Source: an uncultured candidate division Zixibacteria bacterium (GTDB taxonomy: Bacteria > Zixibacteria > MSB-5A5 > GN15 > PGXB01). Taken from it: DNA of 64,000 nt. Made by a program: the position numbers and the translations under genes. The notes under the pieces were generated by a model. That model did no database searches, had not been told where the DNA came from, and was given only the letters and a program-made list of their open reading frames with translations. Positions 46,428 through 54,501 of the stretch are shown in pieces (the first letter of the stretch is position 1; each line of letters starts with the position of its first letter). The DNA is taken from contig CALAMC010000064.1 of assembly GCA_937925655.1 (NCBI GenBank), positions 13,179 through 77,178 of the forward strand. Reading direction: 5' to 3'.

Positions 46428-47240
46428 ATGTCGTACACGAATCCCGATCTGGTGAAAAGCCATATTCGTCTCGATGATATGAAAATATCGTCTAACCGTG
46501 ACTATCCGCTGACCCTGACCGGAACCGAATGGGCGGACTTGCCCGGCGAAGCCATAAAGGAGGCGGGCGTCGTGGTCAAAGCCGCGTCTGGCGTGGAACC
46601 GTACTACGAACGCATTACCCTGACCGACGTTCCCATCGTTTTATCGGGTGGCCCGGCCGTGCCGCAGTCGGTGGCAGTGGCCTCGGATTCATCGCTGGGC
46701 AGGGTATATGAAGAAAACGTCGATTACATGATTGACCTTTCCGGATGTACCATCCTGCGGCTGACCGACGGAGCCATTGCGCCCGGATCGGTCCTTTCGA
46801 TCTGGTACTTTCCGTACCAGACATATACCGAAAATCAGGACTACCAGGTCGATTATCTCAATGGCCGCCTGCGACGTCTTTCCGGAAGTGCTATCAATTC
46901 CGGACAGAGAGTGCTGGTCGATTACGATCTGTCACCGTCGGCGCGCGAAGACAGCATTATTGCGGCGGCGGTGAGTCATGCCAACGGTATGATCGAAGCG
47001 CGGGTCGACCCGGCCGGAAAATTCGGCGCCAGCCCGATTTTGCAGAGCGCCGCGACCTTTCTGGCCGTATCGCTGGTCTGCCGCATGGCCGCCGCCATCG
47101 ACCTCGGTTCCGGTTCCGCCACCCGCCAGAACGCACCCGCCTGGCTGTCTCTGGCCGAATCGTACCGCCGCGATTTCGATGAATTGATCAAAAACTTCCA
47201 CCCCGACTCCGGGCGCCTCAAACCGCCCATTCTGACATAG
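46428..47240 (+). CDS. Probable head-tail connector/adaptor with inserted beta domain
   Basis: 270 residues; the start directly follows the preceding stop, with GGAGC upstream. The opening SYTNPDLVKSHIRLDD and the C-terminal helices (SIIAAAVSHANGMIEARVDP...AATFLAVSLVCRMAAAIDL) resemble head-completion/connector proteins such as gp6 or gp36 types. About 130 beta-rich residues (50-170) lie between these parts, which is not usual for the family. It would bind the portal. The assignment is an inference from helix pattern and position. Confidence 0.55.
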   Translation: MSYTNPDLVKSHIRLDDMKISSNRDYPLTLTGTEWADLPGEAIKEAGVVVKAASGVEPYYERITLTDVPIVLSGGPAVPQSVAVASDSSLGRVYEENVDYMIDLSGCTILRLTDGAIAPGSVLSIWYFPYQTYTENQDYQVDYLNGRLRRLSGSAINSGQRVLVDYDLSPSAREDSIIAAAVSHANGMIEARVDPAGKFGASPILQSAATFLAVSLVCRMAAAIDLGSGSATRQNAPAWLSLAESYRRDFDELIKNFHPDSGRLKPPILT

Positions 47241-47249
47241 GAGGCAGAC

Positions 47250-47621
47250 ATGAATTCTTTGATGTACCTGCGCGGTCGTCGCATGTGGGTTGTTCGCGAC
47301 TATATCGTCTGGGGTTTGAAAGACGACGCCGAAGTGCTTTATCTCGGAGTCGAGACGGTTAACTCGGTCGGACGACTCATGTTCGGGTCATCCATAATCG
47401 GCGGCCTCGAACAAAAAGTCAATTTTGGCGATCTGGTGGACGGAAAAGGCAATAATCTGCCCGAAACCATCAACGCTCCCCGCATCATATTCCGCCCTCG
47501 TGGTAAGTACAACGTCTTTCTGATCGGCGACGAAAGCGCCACCGGCTTCCGTGTCGCTCGCGACCCATCGGCCCCGGGTCCGGTCACCGCCGACCTGTTT
47601 ATCTTTGAGATGGGGAACTGA
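47250..47621 (+). CDS. Small protein of the phage-like block, unknown function
   Basis: 123 residues with TAGGAGG before the ATG. Mostly beta strands with conserved-looking hydrophobics (VLYLGVETVNSVGRLMF, KYNVFLIGDESATGFRV). There is no membrane segment or signal peptide. Its position after the connector-like gene suits a stopper or tail-terminator, but no motif supports it. Confidence 0.6.
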   Translation: MNSLMYLRGRRMWVVRDYIVWGLKDDAEVLYLGVETVNSVGRLMFGSSIIGGLEQKVNFGDLVDGKGNNLPETINAPRIIFRPRGKYNVFLIGDESATGFRVARDPSAPGPVTADLFIFEMGN

Positions 47622-47626
47622 CTGGT

Positions 47627-47914
47627 ATGGCGGCGGATAAAAAGAAACCAAAACCGGAAAAATCGATTAGCGATCTGGAAATGCTCGATGACATACGCAA
47701 CAAACTGTATGATGACTTTAACGATAATTTTCCCAAAAAGAAAGTAGGTGAATTAGTGAAAGTGATCCAGCTCAAAAACAAGTTGACCGTGACGAAAAAG
47801 TCGAGAAAAAATCTCTGGGATATGGTCGAGGACGTTCGCCGGGAAAAATTCGGAGGCAAAAGCGAAGAAAAAGCCGGAACCACGGCCCCCAAAAATGGAG
47901 AGAAAAAGGACTGA
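47627..47914 (+). CDS. Small lysine-rich protein, unknown function
   Basis: 95 residues, 5 nt after the previous gene. Lysine-rich ends (MAADKKKPKPEK..., KSEEKAGTTAPKNGEKKD) flank a helical middle (LEMLDDIRNKLYDDFNDNFP). No ribosome binding site better than GGAACTGACTGG is visible. The charge suggests nucleic-acid contact; a head-packaging or scaffold role is a guess. Confidence 0.5.
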   Translation: MAADKKKPKPEKSISDLEMLDDIRNKLYDDFNDNFPKKKVGELVKVIQLKNKLTVTKKSRKNLWDMVEDVRREKFGGKSEEKAGTTAPKNGEKKD

Positions 47915-47939
47915 TTATATCGTGCCGGAAGATAATTAC

Positions 47940-49010
47940 ATGAATAAAATTGTGAAAATAATAATCGTTCCGCTGGTGCTCGTTCTTGCCTCGGGACCGG
48001 TTCGCGCCCAGTGGGATTTCTTCATCAGCGGAACCGACACGACCGACTGCAATGATACCTATCTCCGTTCCAACCAGCCTTCCAATAACTATGGTCTCGA
48101 TGCCACCATGCTCTTCGGCTCGCAGTGGAACACTATGACCCTGCTGATCGAATTCCCGCATTTGCCCGATTCTCTGGCATTGCCGGCCCATTCCGGTAAT
48201 ATCGACAGTGCCTTGGTCGGCTTCGTCTGCACCGGGGCCGTGGAATCGGGCGATACCTTGTCGATGAAGGCATACACCCTTAAACGAAACTGGAGCGAAA
48301 ACCAGGCCACCTGGAATAATTATACTACCTCAAGTGGCTGGCAGATACCCGGAGCCAAAGGTAGTGACGACCGTTTCGATGACGCTTCCGATGATACTTT
48401 GACTTTGCACTCCGGCAATACCGGCGCGCTCGATACCGTTTATATCCGGTTGGGCGAAAATTTCGGAGAAACATATCCTGCGGCGGTACTGGAAATGTCC
48501 TATGAAATTGGCACCGAGGGGATATACCTGGGTTTTTATTCCTCGGACCATTCCTCGGCGCCCGGCCCTTTTTTGCATGTCTTCGGCGGCGGTGCCGGCG
48601 GGGGCGAAGATGAAACGCCGCCCGACGCCTATGATTCATTCGATATCATAGCCATCCTGAATCTCAATCCCGATTCGGTGCGCCTTGCCGTCGGTGCGGT
48701 CGATTCTACCGACCTCGACCGGACAATCATACGCTGGGATACAGCATCCATCCCCGATGATACGACGGACGGGTATTCTCTGTATGCCGGAACCGCCCTG
48801 GAAAATGACACCAGCGATTATCTTCTGGCCGTCACCTGGCCAAACTGGGTCTATTTTTCGATATTCGCCCTCGATGAAGCGGGTAATGCCTCGTCCGTCG
48901 TCAGCGATTCGATATATTTTCCCGGCGGTGGCGAGGGTGGCGCAACGACCGGCCGCACCAATCGCATGTTCGAATATCTCGTTTCAAAACAGGAGAAGAT
49001 GACCCGATGA
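47940..49010 (+). CDS. Exported DNRLRE-domain protein within the phage-like block
   Basis: 356 residues from the ATG at 47940, where a signal peptide begins (MNKIVKIIIVPLVLVLASG, cleavage near VRAQ); an in-frame ATG at 47895 lacks this layout. Residues about 28-210 follow the DNRLRE pattern (DTYLRSNQPSNNYGLDATMLFG), a cell-surface beta-sandwich linked to adhesion and glycan-related proteins. The rest (about 215-340) resembles a fibronectin/Ig-like module with a GGGAGGGEDETPPD linker. Export through Sec is unusual for a virion gene. The final bases overlap the next gene (ATGA), so both are made together. Confidence 0.75.
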   Translation: MNKIVKIIIVPLVLVLASGPVRAQWDFFISGTDTTDCNDTYLRSNQPSNNYGLDATMLFGSQWNTMTLLIEFPHLPDSLALPAHSGNIDSALVGFVCTGAVESGDTLSMKAYTLKRNWSENQATWNNYTTSSGWQIPGAKGSDDRFDDASDDTLTLHSGNTGALDTVYIRLGENFGETYPAAVLEMSYEIGTEGIYLGFYSSDHSSAPGPFLHVFGGGAGGGEDETPPDAYDSFDIIAILNLNPDSVRLAVGAVDSTDLDRTIIRWDTASIPDDTTDGYSLYAGTALENDTSDYLLAVTWPNWVYFSIFALDEAGNASSVVSDSIYFPGGGEGGATTGRTNRMFEYLVSKQEKMTR

Positions 49011-50815
49011 AAAAAATTATCCTCTTTATGCTTATCGTTATCCTCAATTCGGATGCAACTGTGGCCGACCCCTATGATTACGGCGAAACCGTCCCGATAA
49101 CGTTTGTCGTGCCCGATACCGCCGACGGCGAACCGATAACACCCGATTCGATTAAAATTTCCATTTACCGCCAATCCGGTACTACGCCCGTTGTTACACC
49201 GACCGACATGACCAACTGGAACACGAAAGCCGGGGAGTACTACTACAATTTCATCACCCCGGACTCCGGCGGGGTTTATACTCCCCGCGTCAACTGGGGA
49301 GCGCAGGGCAAGCAGTACGTTCTCTGGCTGGATAATATCCATGTGGCCCATACATTCGACGCCACCGCCGATACGATATTCGCCAATACCGTGAAAATCG
49401 GGGGCAGTATGACGGCGGCGGCCAACACCAAATCATTTTTCACCGGGACCGGCCATGCCGACGGCGTTGTCCTGTCGGCCAAAAGGCTGTCGCTTGTTAA
49501 CAACGATGCCAATGCCGCCTTTTATGTCTATAACACGGGTGGAACCGCCGCCAAATTTTATACCGACCATGCCGCGTCCGGTGAAAACTGGTCCTACGGT
49601 CTGGCCCTCTTGTCCGGCGCCGGTCAATCCGCCCCCCTGCGCATACTCGGCGCCGGCAGTTATACCGGGGCCTATGGCAACCTTCAGGGATCGGTGACGT
49701 CGGTCATCGATTCCGTTAAGGCGCGGGCGAACGTCCTGTCCATATCCGATGATGCCGTCGCCGCGGAAAACCTGGAATACCTGCTCGACGGTTCCGGCCA
49801 TACGCACGGTGTAAAGCTTTCGGCATCGCAATTGAAATTGAGTGGCAATTACCTTTATGAAGGCGCCCTGCACGTGGAAAACAGCGGCGGCAATGCCGGC
49901 TATTTCAAAACAACCTCACCGGTCGAGGGGTCCGCCGGACTGTACTTATATGGTGACAACAACAGCGATAATCTGTTCGGATTGAACGTCGTCGGTGATA
50001 ATCCCGGCGGCGACGCCCTCGGCGACTGGAGCGGTATGATCACCGCCAAAGCCGTCAACGCCGCCGGACAGTATCTGGCCGTAACACCGGCGCACTGGTC
50101 CGCCTCTGACAGCGCCGCCTATCAGGGCGAAGCTTCCGGTCTCGGTGTCGGCGATATCTGGAACTACTCTGGTCGCACTATCGAAGGGGGATGGGTCGAT
50201 TCCAATAAGACCGAAACGGGTTCGGCGATAGGCGATGGTATGTATGCCCGCACACTGGTCGTCATCGACAGCGCCGCGCATTGCCCCGTGCCGGGCGTTC
50301 GTCTGGCGGTACGGTCTCCCGACCAGACCATCCTCATAACCGGCGGCATAACCGATGCCACCGGCCGTGCGTTCTTCAATCTGGACACCGGAGAATTCCT
50401 GGTGGTCGCGCTGGCCCCGTCATACATTTTCGAGCCGTTCGATACCATTACCGTTTTGGGGCCCGGTTGCGACAGCCTCTATGGTTTCCCCTTCGATCCC
50501 GGTTGCCCCGCCGAACCGGATTTGTGTCGGGTGTACGGTTATATCTATGACATCACCGGCAATCCTGAAATAGGCGCCGAAATACAGGCCCGATTGAGTG
50601 CCGGGGCCCGACGTTTCGGCGGCGCCGTCGTATCCCCGCTGATGCAGAAAACACATGCCGACAGTCTGGGCCGTTTCTTTCTGGACCTGATCCCCAGCGC
50701 CCTTCTGAACCCTGATTCGCCCGCCTATGAAATCAGCATAACCCTGTCGGACGGCACGATTTTGCGCGAAAACATTGTTGTCCCTGATCAGAAAATGTGG
50801 CAATTAACCTGGTAG
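49007..50815 (+). CDS. Exported fibre-like protein with carboxypeptidase-regulatory-like repeats
   Basis: 602 residues. A signal peptide (about 1-20) precedes a beta domain with YGETVPITFVVPDTADGEPI, resembling the N-terminal part of phage baseplate/receptor-binding proteins (BppU-like). Next come repeated beta-strand units rich in Gly and Ser (about 135-370, with two similar LLDGSGHTHGVKLSASQLKL / FFTGTGHADGVVLSAKRLSL segments). Two carboxypeptidase-regulatory-like Ig folds (about 420-600) end with DQKMWQLTW. It would work outside the cytoplasm, maybe as an adhesin or particle fibre. The start overlaps the DNRLRE gene. A tail-fibre reading and a host-adhesin reading both fit. Confidence 0.65.
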   Translation: MKKIILFMLIVILNSDATVADPYDYGETVPITFVVPDTADGEPITPDSIKISIYRQSGTTPVVTPTDMTNWNTKAGEYYYNFITPDSGGVYTPRVNWGAQGKQYVLWLDNIHVAHTFDATADTIFANTVKIGGSMTAAANTKSFFTGTGHADGVVLSAKRLSLVNNDANAAFYVYNTGGTAAKFYTDHAASGENWSYGLALLSGAGQSAPLRILGAGSYTGAYGNLQGSVTSVIDSVKARANVLSISDDAVAAENLEYLLDGSGHTHGVKLSASQLKLSGNYLYEGALHVENSGGNAGYFKTTSPVEGSAGLYLYGDNNSDNLFGLNVVGDNPGGDALGDWSGMITAKAVNAAGQYLAVTPAHWSASDSAAYQGEASGLGVGDIWNYSGRTIEGGWVDSNKTETGSAIGDGMYARTLVVIDSAAHCPVPGVRLAVRSPDQTILITGGITDATGRAFFNLDTGEFLVVALAPSYIFEPFDTITVLGPGCDSLYGFPFDPGCPAEPDLCRVYGYIYDITGNPEIGAEIQARLSAGARRFGGAVVSPLMQKTHADSLGRFFLDLIPSALLNPDSPAYEISITLSDGTILRENIVVPDQKMWQLTW

Positions 50816-50831
50816 AAGAAAGGAGATAATC

Positions 50832-51170
50832 ATGACATTGGCACTGATTCCCATTTTGAGTTCCGTCCTGGAATTTATCGCCGATAATATCATCAACCTC
50901 GCCGGCGGTGTCGGCGCGCTATTCATGGTCATTCTGGCCTATCTGGCCCGGACTTATCTGGTGCCCTTTTTGAAGTTGGAGCATCGTCGTCGTTATGCCG
51001 TTTATATCGCGACCATCGCCGATGAAGTGACCGATGATTTGGTCCGGCGTTACCCCGACAGGCAATGGCTGAAGTACCTCGATCAGGCCGTCGATAAAAT
51101 CATCGAAATTTGCAACATCGACCGGGATATCGCCGAACGCGCCGCCAGCGCGGCTCTTTCGCGCAAGTAA
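50832..51170 (+). CDS. Holin-like membrane protein (LL-H family-like)
   Basis: 112 residues with AGGAG upstream. One or two N-terminal membrane helices (about 3-40, SSVLEFIADNIINLAGGVGALFMVILAYLA) precede a helical tail with the pattern of LL-H holins: RRRYAVYIATIADEVTDDLVRRYPDRQWLKYLDQAVDKIIEICNID. Holins let lysins cross the inner membrane, but no lysin gene is in the cluster. This ends the block; a strong terminator follows 2 nt after the stop. Confidence 0.68.
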   Translation: MTLALIPILSSVLEFIADNIINLAGGVGALFMVILAYLARTYLVPFLKLEHRRRYAVYIATIADEVTDDLVRRYPDRQWLKYLDQAVDKIIEICNIDRDIAERAASAALSRK

Positions 51171-51171
51171 A

Positions 51172-51210
51172 AATGGCCGCCTCGCTTTGACGGGGCGGCC
51201 ATTATTTTTT
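51172..51210 (+). terminator. Intrinsic terminator at the end of the phage-like block
   Basis: AATGGCCGCC (51172-51181) and GGCGGCCATT (51194-51203) form a perfect 10-bp stem; six T residues follow at 51205-51210. The convergent dockerin gene stop at 51212 lies immediately beyond. Confidence 0.88.
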
Positions 51211-51211
51211 A

Positions 51212-53353
51212 TCAATAAGCCGGGGCCGTGATTGTTCCGTAAACGTAACGGATAATATAGACGGCGTCGGCGATATCGATAAAGCCGTCGCCGTTGGCAT
51301 CGGCCCGCCCTTCACCGCCCACCGGCGGAAGGCCGTCCCGGAACAGGTAATCGATCAGATACAAGGCGTCGCCGATATCGACCGCGCCGTCGCCGTCATA
51401 GTCGCCCTTGACATAATTGCAGTCGTACTGCAAAAGCACGGTAGTCGTCGCCGACAGTTTGGCGGCATCATACGCCGTGGCCGACAGAAAATACAGAGAA
51501 TCTTCGCTTAAACTGTAACTGTTCCAGACGAACGACCAGCCGTTGGCACTATTTTTGTCCGTGCCCAGATACGTCCGCTGTACCGTTTGGTTATAACCTC
51601 GAATCGTGAAAATGAGGTCGATATCATGCCAGCCGTTATTGTAGTACAACCGGGCCGTTGTCGCTCCGTTTTGCAGGTGTGTCGTAAGCAATTGGCCGGT
51701 GACGGGATCGGTGACCTTCACCGAAAACCGCCCGGACAGATCCGCCAGGCCGGTTATTCCCGCCAGCGTAACATAGATTCCCGGAGTTCCCGACAAAGCC
51801 AGAACGACAAAGCTTTCCCGCTCCTGAAAATGGTTGCGGATAACCGCGCACACCGGGTTGCGGACCACGTCGAGCCTCAATTCGCCGCCGTGAGTCAGGA
51901 CGTATTGATTCAAACCGAGATAAAACCGGTCATCATAAGTCCCGCCGTACTTGACTGTCTGCATGGCCTCCGCCAAACGCTCCACGACGGTGTCGATGGG
52001 CAAAACCGACGTCCCTTCGCGCATCAGGTAGGTATATCCATGGTCGAAAAAATACTGCACGGCCGTGGCCGCCGCCACCGGTCCGCAATAGTACTGACCA
52101 GAAGTGCCGCCGTAATTGCTTTGATTGAGTCGGATAACCGGAATTTCGTAATTGAATTCTGCGTTTCTCTTTTCGAAAACGACGCTGTCGATGTTTTCGT
52201 CCTGGGTTTGCGTGTTGATCGTCAGTGGGGTGCAAAAAGCCTGGCCTGAAGTCAGGCCGGTAAATTGCACCACGGGCGGCGTCGGGTCAACCATCACCAG
52301 ATGCGAATCGACGTCCGTGCGTCCGAGCGTATCGAGAACCCTGGCTCTCAACCAATACTTGTTTTCCGGCAAAACCGTATAATCCCAGAGAATGCTGTAG
52401 CCGTCACCGGTCCCGGCCGGACTGACCCCGTTGCGCAGCATGCGCGTGCCGTCAAAATCATAACCGATCAAATTCCAGCCGCCTGTTATACTGCGATAGT
52501 CAAAGGCCATATAATTGATAATGGGGCTCCCGGAAACCTCCGCCGCCCACAGTCGCGGCTGCCCCAGAATCAACTCATTGTTCAGAGGTTTGAGTAAAAC
52601 CGTGGCCGGTTCGGGATGCGTCGTATCGCCGCCGCCACCGCCGCCACCACCACCGCCGCCACCACCACCGCCGCCACCGGTTGTACCATACGAAAACAGG
52701 AAGATTCTCCCGGGGAAATCGAAGTAATCATTATCGGTCAGATCGATATAACCGATGGATTCGTCCCAAATATTGAACGTGGCACATTTTACCGGGGTTG
52801 CATCGGTCACCAAATCGACGAACGTATAGGGATCTTCGAAATCGATATAAAATCCGACAAAATATGGCCCATTGACCGAAACCGGTTCGTCCAGCGGGAT
52901 CGTGATTTCATACAAATCCGCCGCCGGAATCGGAATGGCATACGACGAGGAAATCGACAACATACTGCCGGGCACGGGGCAACCGGCTATCGAATTATCC
53001 ACCGATTCGACGTCAACCGAAACATATATATTGCAAGCCTGGTAAAAATACAAAACCATGGAGACTTCCTCGACGGTAAACGGATACGGGTCGGTGCAGG
53101 TTTGCGACGGGTTCTGGTAGCTTTTATAAAGCTCCGCCCCGACCACCCAATCCGATATGAGCCAGGTCATTTCTCCGTTATGCAGGACGGTACAGGCAAC
53201 GGCCGCCGCCAAATGTTCGAATCCATTCAGGCGAATGACTTCCGCGGCCTTATCCAGTGGTTTGGCACAGGCGCCTTTTTTGGCCACCGCGGCCGACGGG
53301 GATGAAAATGAAAGTATAGCAATAACCGCATATATCGCCAATCTGATTACCAT
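51212..53353 (-). CDS. Secreted dockerin protein with C39-like peptidase domain
   Basis: 713 residues with a signal peptide. The first domain (about 45-225) is beta-rich with no known name. A tract of 17 glycines links it to the middle part. A C39-like cysteine peptidase core with QYYCGPVAAATAVQYFF lies at about residue 420, the Cys and following helix being typical of papain-fold C39 peptidases; the His partner was not located. The C-terminus has two dockerin-type calcium loops (GDYDGDGAVDIGDALYLIDY and ADANGDGFIDIADAVYIIRY). Dockerins attach to cohesins; a cohesin-like gene is at 34596. The peptidase activity is an inference. It ends at the terminator of the phage-like block. Confidence 0.78.
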   Translation of the reverse strand: MVIRLAIYAVIAILSFSSPSAAVAKKGACAKPLDKAAEVIRLNGFEHLAAAVACTVLHNGEMTWLISDWVVGAELYKSYQNPSQTCTDPYPFTVEEVSMVLYFYQACNIYVSVDVESVDNSIAGCPVPGSMLSISSSYAIPIPAADLYEITIPLDEPVSVNGPYFVGFYIDFEDPYTFVDLVTDATPVKCATFNIWDESIGYIDLTDNDYFDFPGRIFLFSYGTTGGGGGGGGGGGGGGGGGDTTHPEPATVLLKPLNNELILGQPRLWAAEVSGSPIINYMAFDYRSITGGWNLIGYDFDGTRMLRNGVSPAGTGDGYSILWDYTVLPENKYWLRARVLDTLGRTDVDSHLVMVDPTPPVVQFTGLTSGQAFCTPLTINTQTQDENIDSVVFEKRNAEFNYEIPVIRLNQSNYGGTSGQYYCGPVAAATAVQYFFDHGYTYLMREGTSVLPIDTVVERLAEAMQTVKYGGTYDDRFYLGLNQYVLTHGGELRLDVVRNPVCAVIRNHFQERESFVVLALSGTPGIYVTLAGITGLADLSGRFSVKVTDPVTGQLLTTHLQNGATTARLYYNNGWHDIDLIFTIRGYNQTVQRTYLGTDKNSANGWSFVWNSYSLSEDSLYFLSATAYDAAKLSATTTVLLQYDCNYVKGDYDGDGAVDIGDALYLIDYLFRDGLPPVGGEGRADANGDGFIDIADAVYIIRYVYGTITAPAY
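52628..52678 (-). repeat. Poly-glycine-encoding GGN microsatellite
   Basis: Seventeen Gly codons of mixed GGC/GGT order in the dockerin/C39 gene. The triplet tract can expand or shrink without breaking the frame, changing only the linker between the N-terminal domain and the peptidase part. Confidence 0.9.
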
Positions 53354-53488
53354 CGACGGGTGCTCCCATTTATTTTTATATCTTTCTATTGATATCGAAA
53401 ATTTTTTTGATAACTTGACGACACTGCCCTGTAAAGGCCAATAATATGGGCGCTACGCCTGTTTATGTGCAGGAATTGGACACTGATT

Positions 53489-54358
53489 ATGACCGAAATC
53501 CGCAAAAAAAACGAAACCCAAAAACCGGACTGGCTCAAGGTAAAAGTCAGACTTGACGGGCATTACCTGGTGGTTCAGTCGCTCTTGAAAAAGCACAATC
53601 TGCACACCGTCTGCCAGGAAGCCAATTGCCCCAATCGCGGCGAATGCTTTTCCAGCGGAACCGCCACCTTCTTGATAATGGGACCCAACTGCACCCGACG
53701 GTGTCGCTTTTGCAATGTTGCCGGCGGGGCCGTCGGACAGCTCGACCGCGAAGAACCCCAACGGGTCGCCAAAACCGTGAAAATCATGAAACTCAAACAC
53801 GCCGTTGTTACTTCCGTTACCCGCGATGACCTGCCCGATGGCGGGGCCGGGCATTTTGCCGAAGTCATTCGCGCCATTCGTGCCCGATGTCCCGGCACGA
53901 CCATCGAAGTCCTGACGCCCGATTTTAAGGGGGCGTTGCCGGCCCTTAATGCCGTTTTTGCCGAACGCCCCGAAGTTTTTAATCATAATCTGGAAACCGT
54001 GAAACGATTATATCCCGAAGTACGGCCGCAGGCATTTTATGACAGGTCCCTGGCCGTACTGGCCGCGGCCCGTGCTTATGGAGATATAGTTGTCAAGTCG
54101 GGTCTCATGGTCGGTCTGGGAGAGACCGTAGAAGAATTGGCCGACGCCTTCGACGATCTGGCGCACGCCGGGGTGGAAAGCCTCACCATCGGGCAATACC
54201 TCGCCCCGTCGAAAAATCACCACCCCGTCGTGAAATACTATCACCCCGATGAATTTTCTTCCCTGGCCGTAGTCGCCACAAAGGCCGGAATCAGGCAGGT
54301 TTTTGCAGGTCCTTTGGTGCGTTCTTCTTACCATGCCGGTGAGCAATTTCGTGCATGA
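53489..54358 (+). CDS. lipA: Lipoyl synthase
   Basis: 289 residues from ATG 53489; a GTG at 53465 in frame would add eight residues and has no better ribosome binding site. The radical SAM motif CTRRCRFC (C68, C72, C75) and the auxiliary cluster CQEANCPNRGEC (C42, C47, C53), which donates sulfur, are both complete. The enzyme inserts two sulfur atoms into octanoyl groups on lipoyl domains of 2-oxoacid dehydrogenases and GcvH. The length is normal. No lipB or lipM is adjacent. It begins 111 nt from the divergent dockerin gene, so its promoter is probably there. Confidence 0.95.
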   Translation: MTEIRKKNETQKPDWLKVKVRLDGHYLVVQSLLKKHNLHTVCQEANCPNRGECFSSGTATFLIMGPNCTRRCRFCNVAGGAVGQLDREEPQRVAKTVKIMKLKHAVVTSVTRDDLPDGGAGHFAEVIRAIRARCPGTTIEVLTPDFKGALPALNAVFAERPEVFNHNLETVKRLYPEVRPQAFYDRSLAVLAAARAYGDIVVKSGLMVGLGETVEELADAFDDLAHAGVESLTIGQYLAPSKNHHPVVKYYHPDEFSSLAVVATKAGIRQVFAGPLVRSSYHAGEQFRA

Positions 54359-54388
54359 TGGGATTTAGCCCATATCCCGCTTTTTTTT
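54358..54388 (+). terminator. Probable terminator after lipA
   Basis: ATGGG...CCCAT (54358-54373) or the alternative GGGAT...ATCCC stem, followed by CGC and a run of eight T. The stem is short, but the T run is strong. The 18-nt core is almost the same as 569-586 upstream of nfo. Confidence 0.55.
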
Positions 54389-54501
54389 GATACAATTCCT
54401 TCGACCCCCCTGATAGCCCACCTGTTCCGGTCGATAATGGTGTAAAGGACTATGATGCTTTTGAGATTTGCAGCTTTTATGATTTTGCGACAGGAGACAA
54501 C

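Larger units (their letters stand above)
37888..51170 (+). mobile_element. Phage-head-like gene cluster (possible domesticated or gene-transfer-agent-like particle)
   Basis: All protein genes of this block but one doubtful small frame are on the plus strand, mostly overlapping or a few bases apart. Order: portal, large terminase, prohead protease fused to a ligase-like region, two small proteins, decoration protein, HK97-type capsid, propeller protein, connector-like protein, two small proteins, two exported proteins, holin-like protein. Missing are integrase, repressor, replication genes, small terminase, tape measure, tail tube or sheath, lysin and att sites. Base composition resembles the host. 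Portal precedes terminase, the reverse of the usual order. Together this suggests a particle-forming unit kept by the host or a prophage remnant; which it is cannot be decided from sequence alone. Confidence 0.75.
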
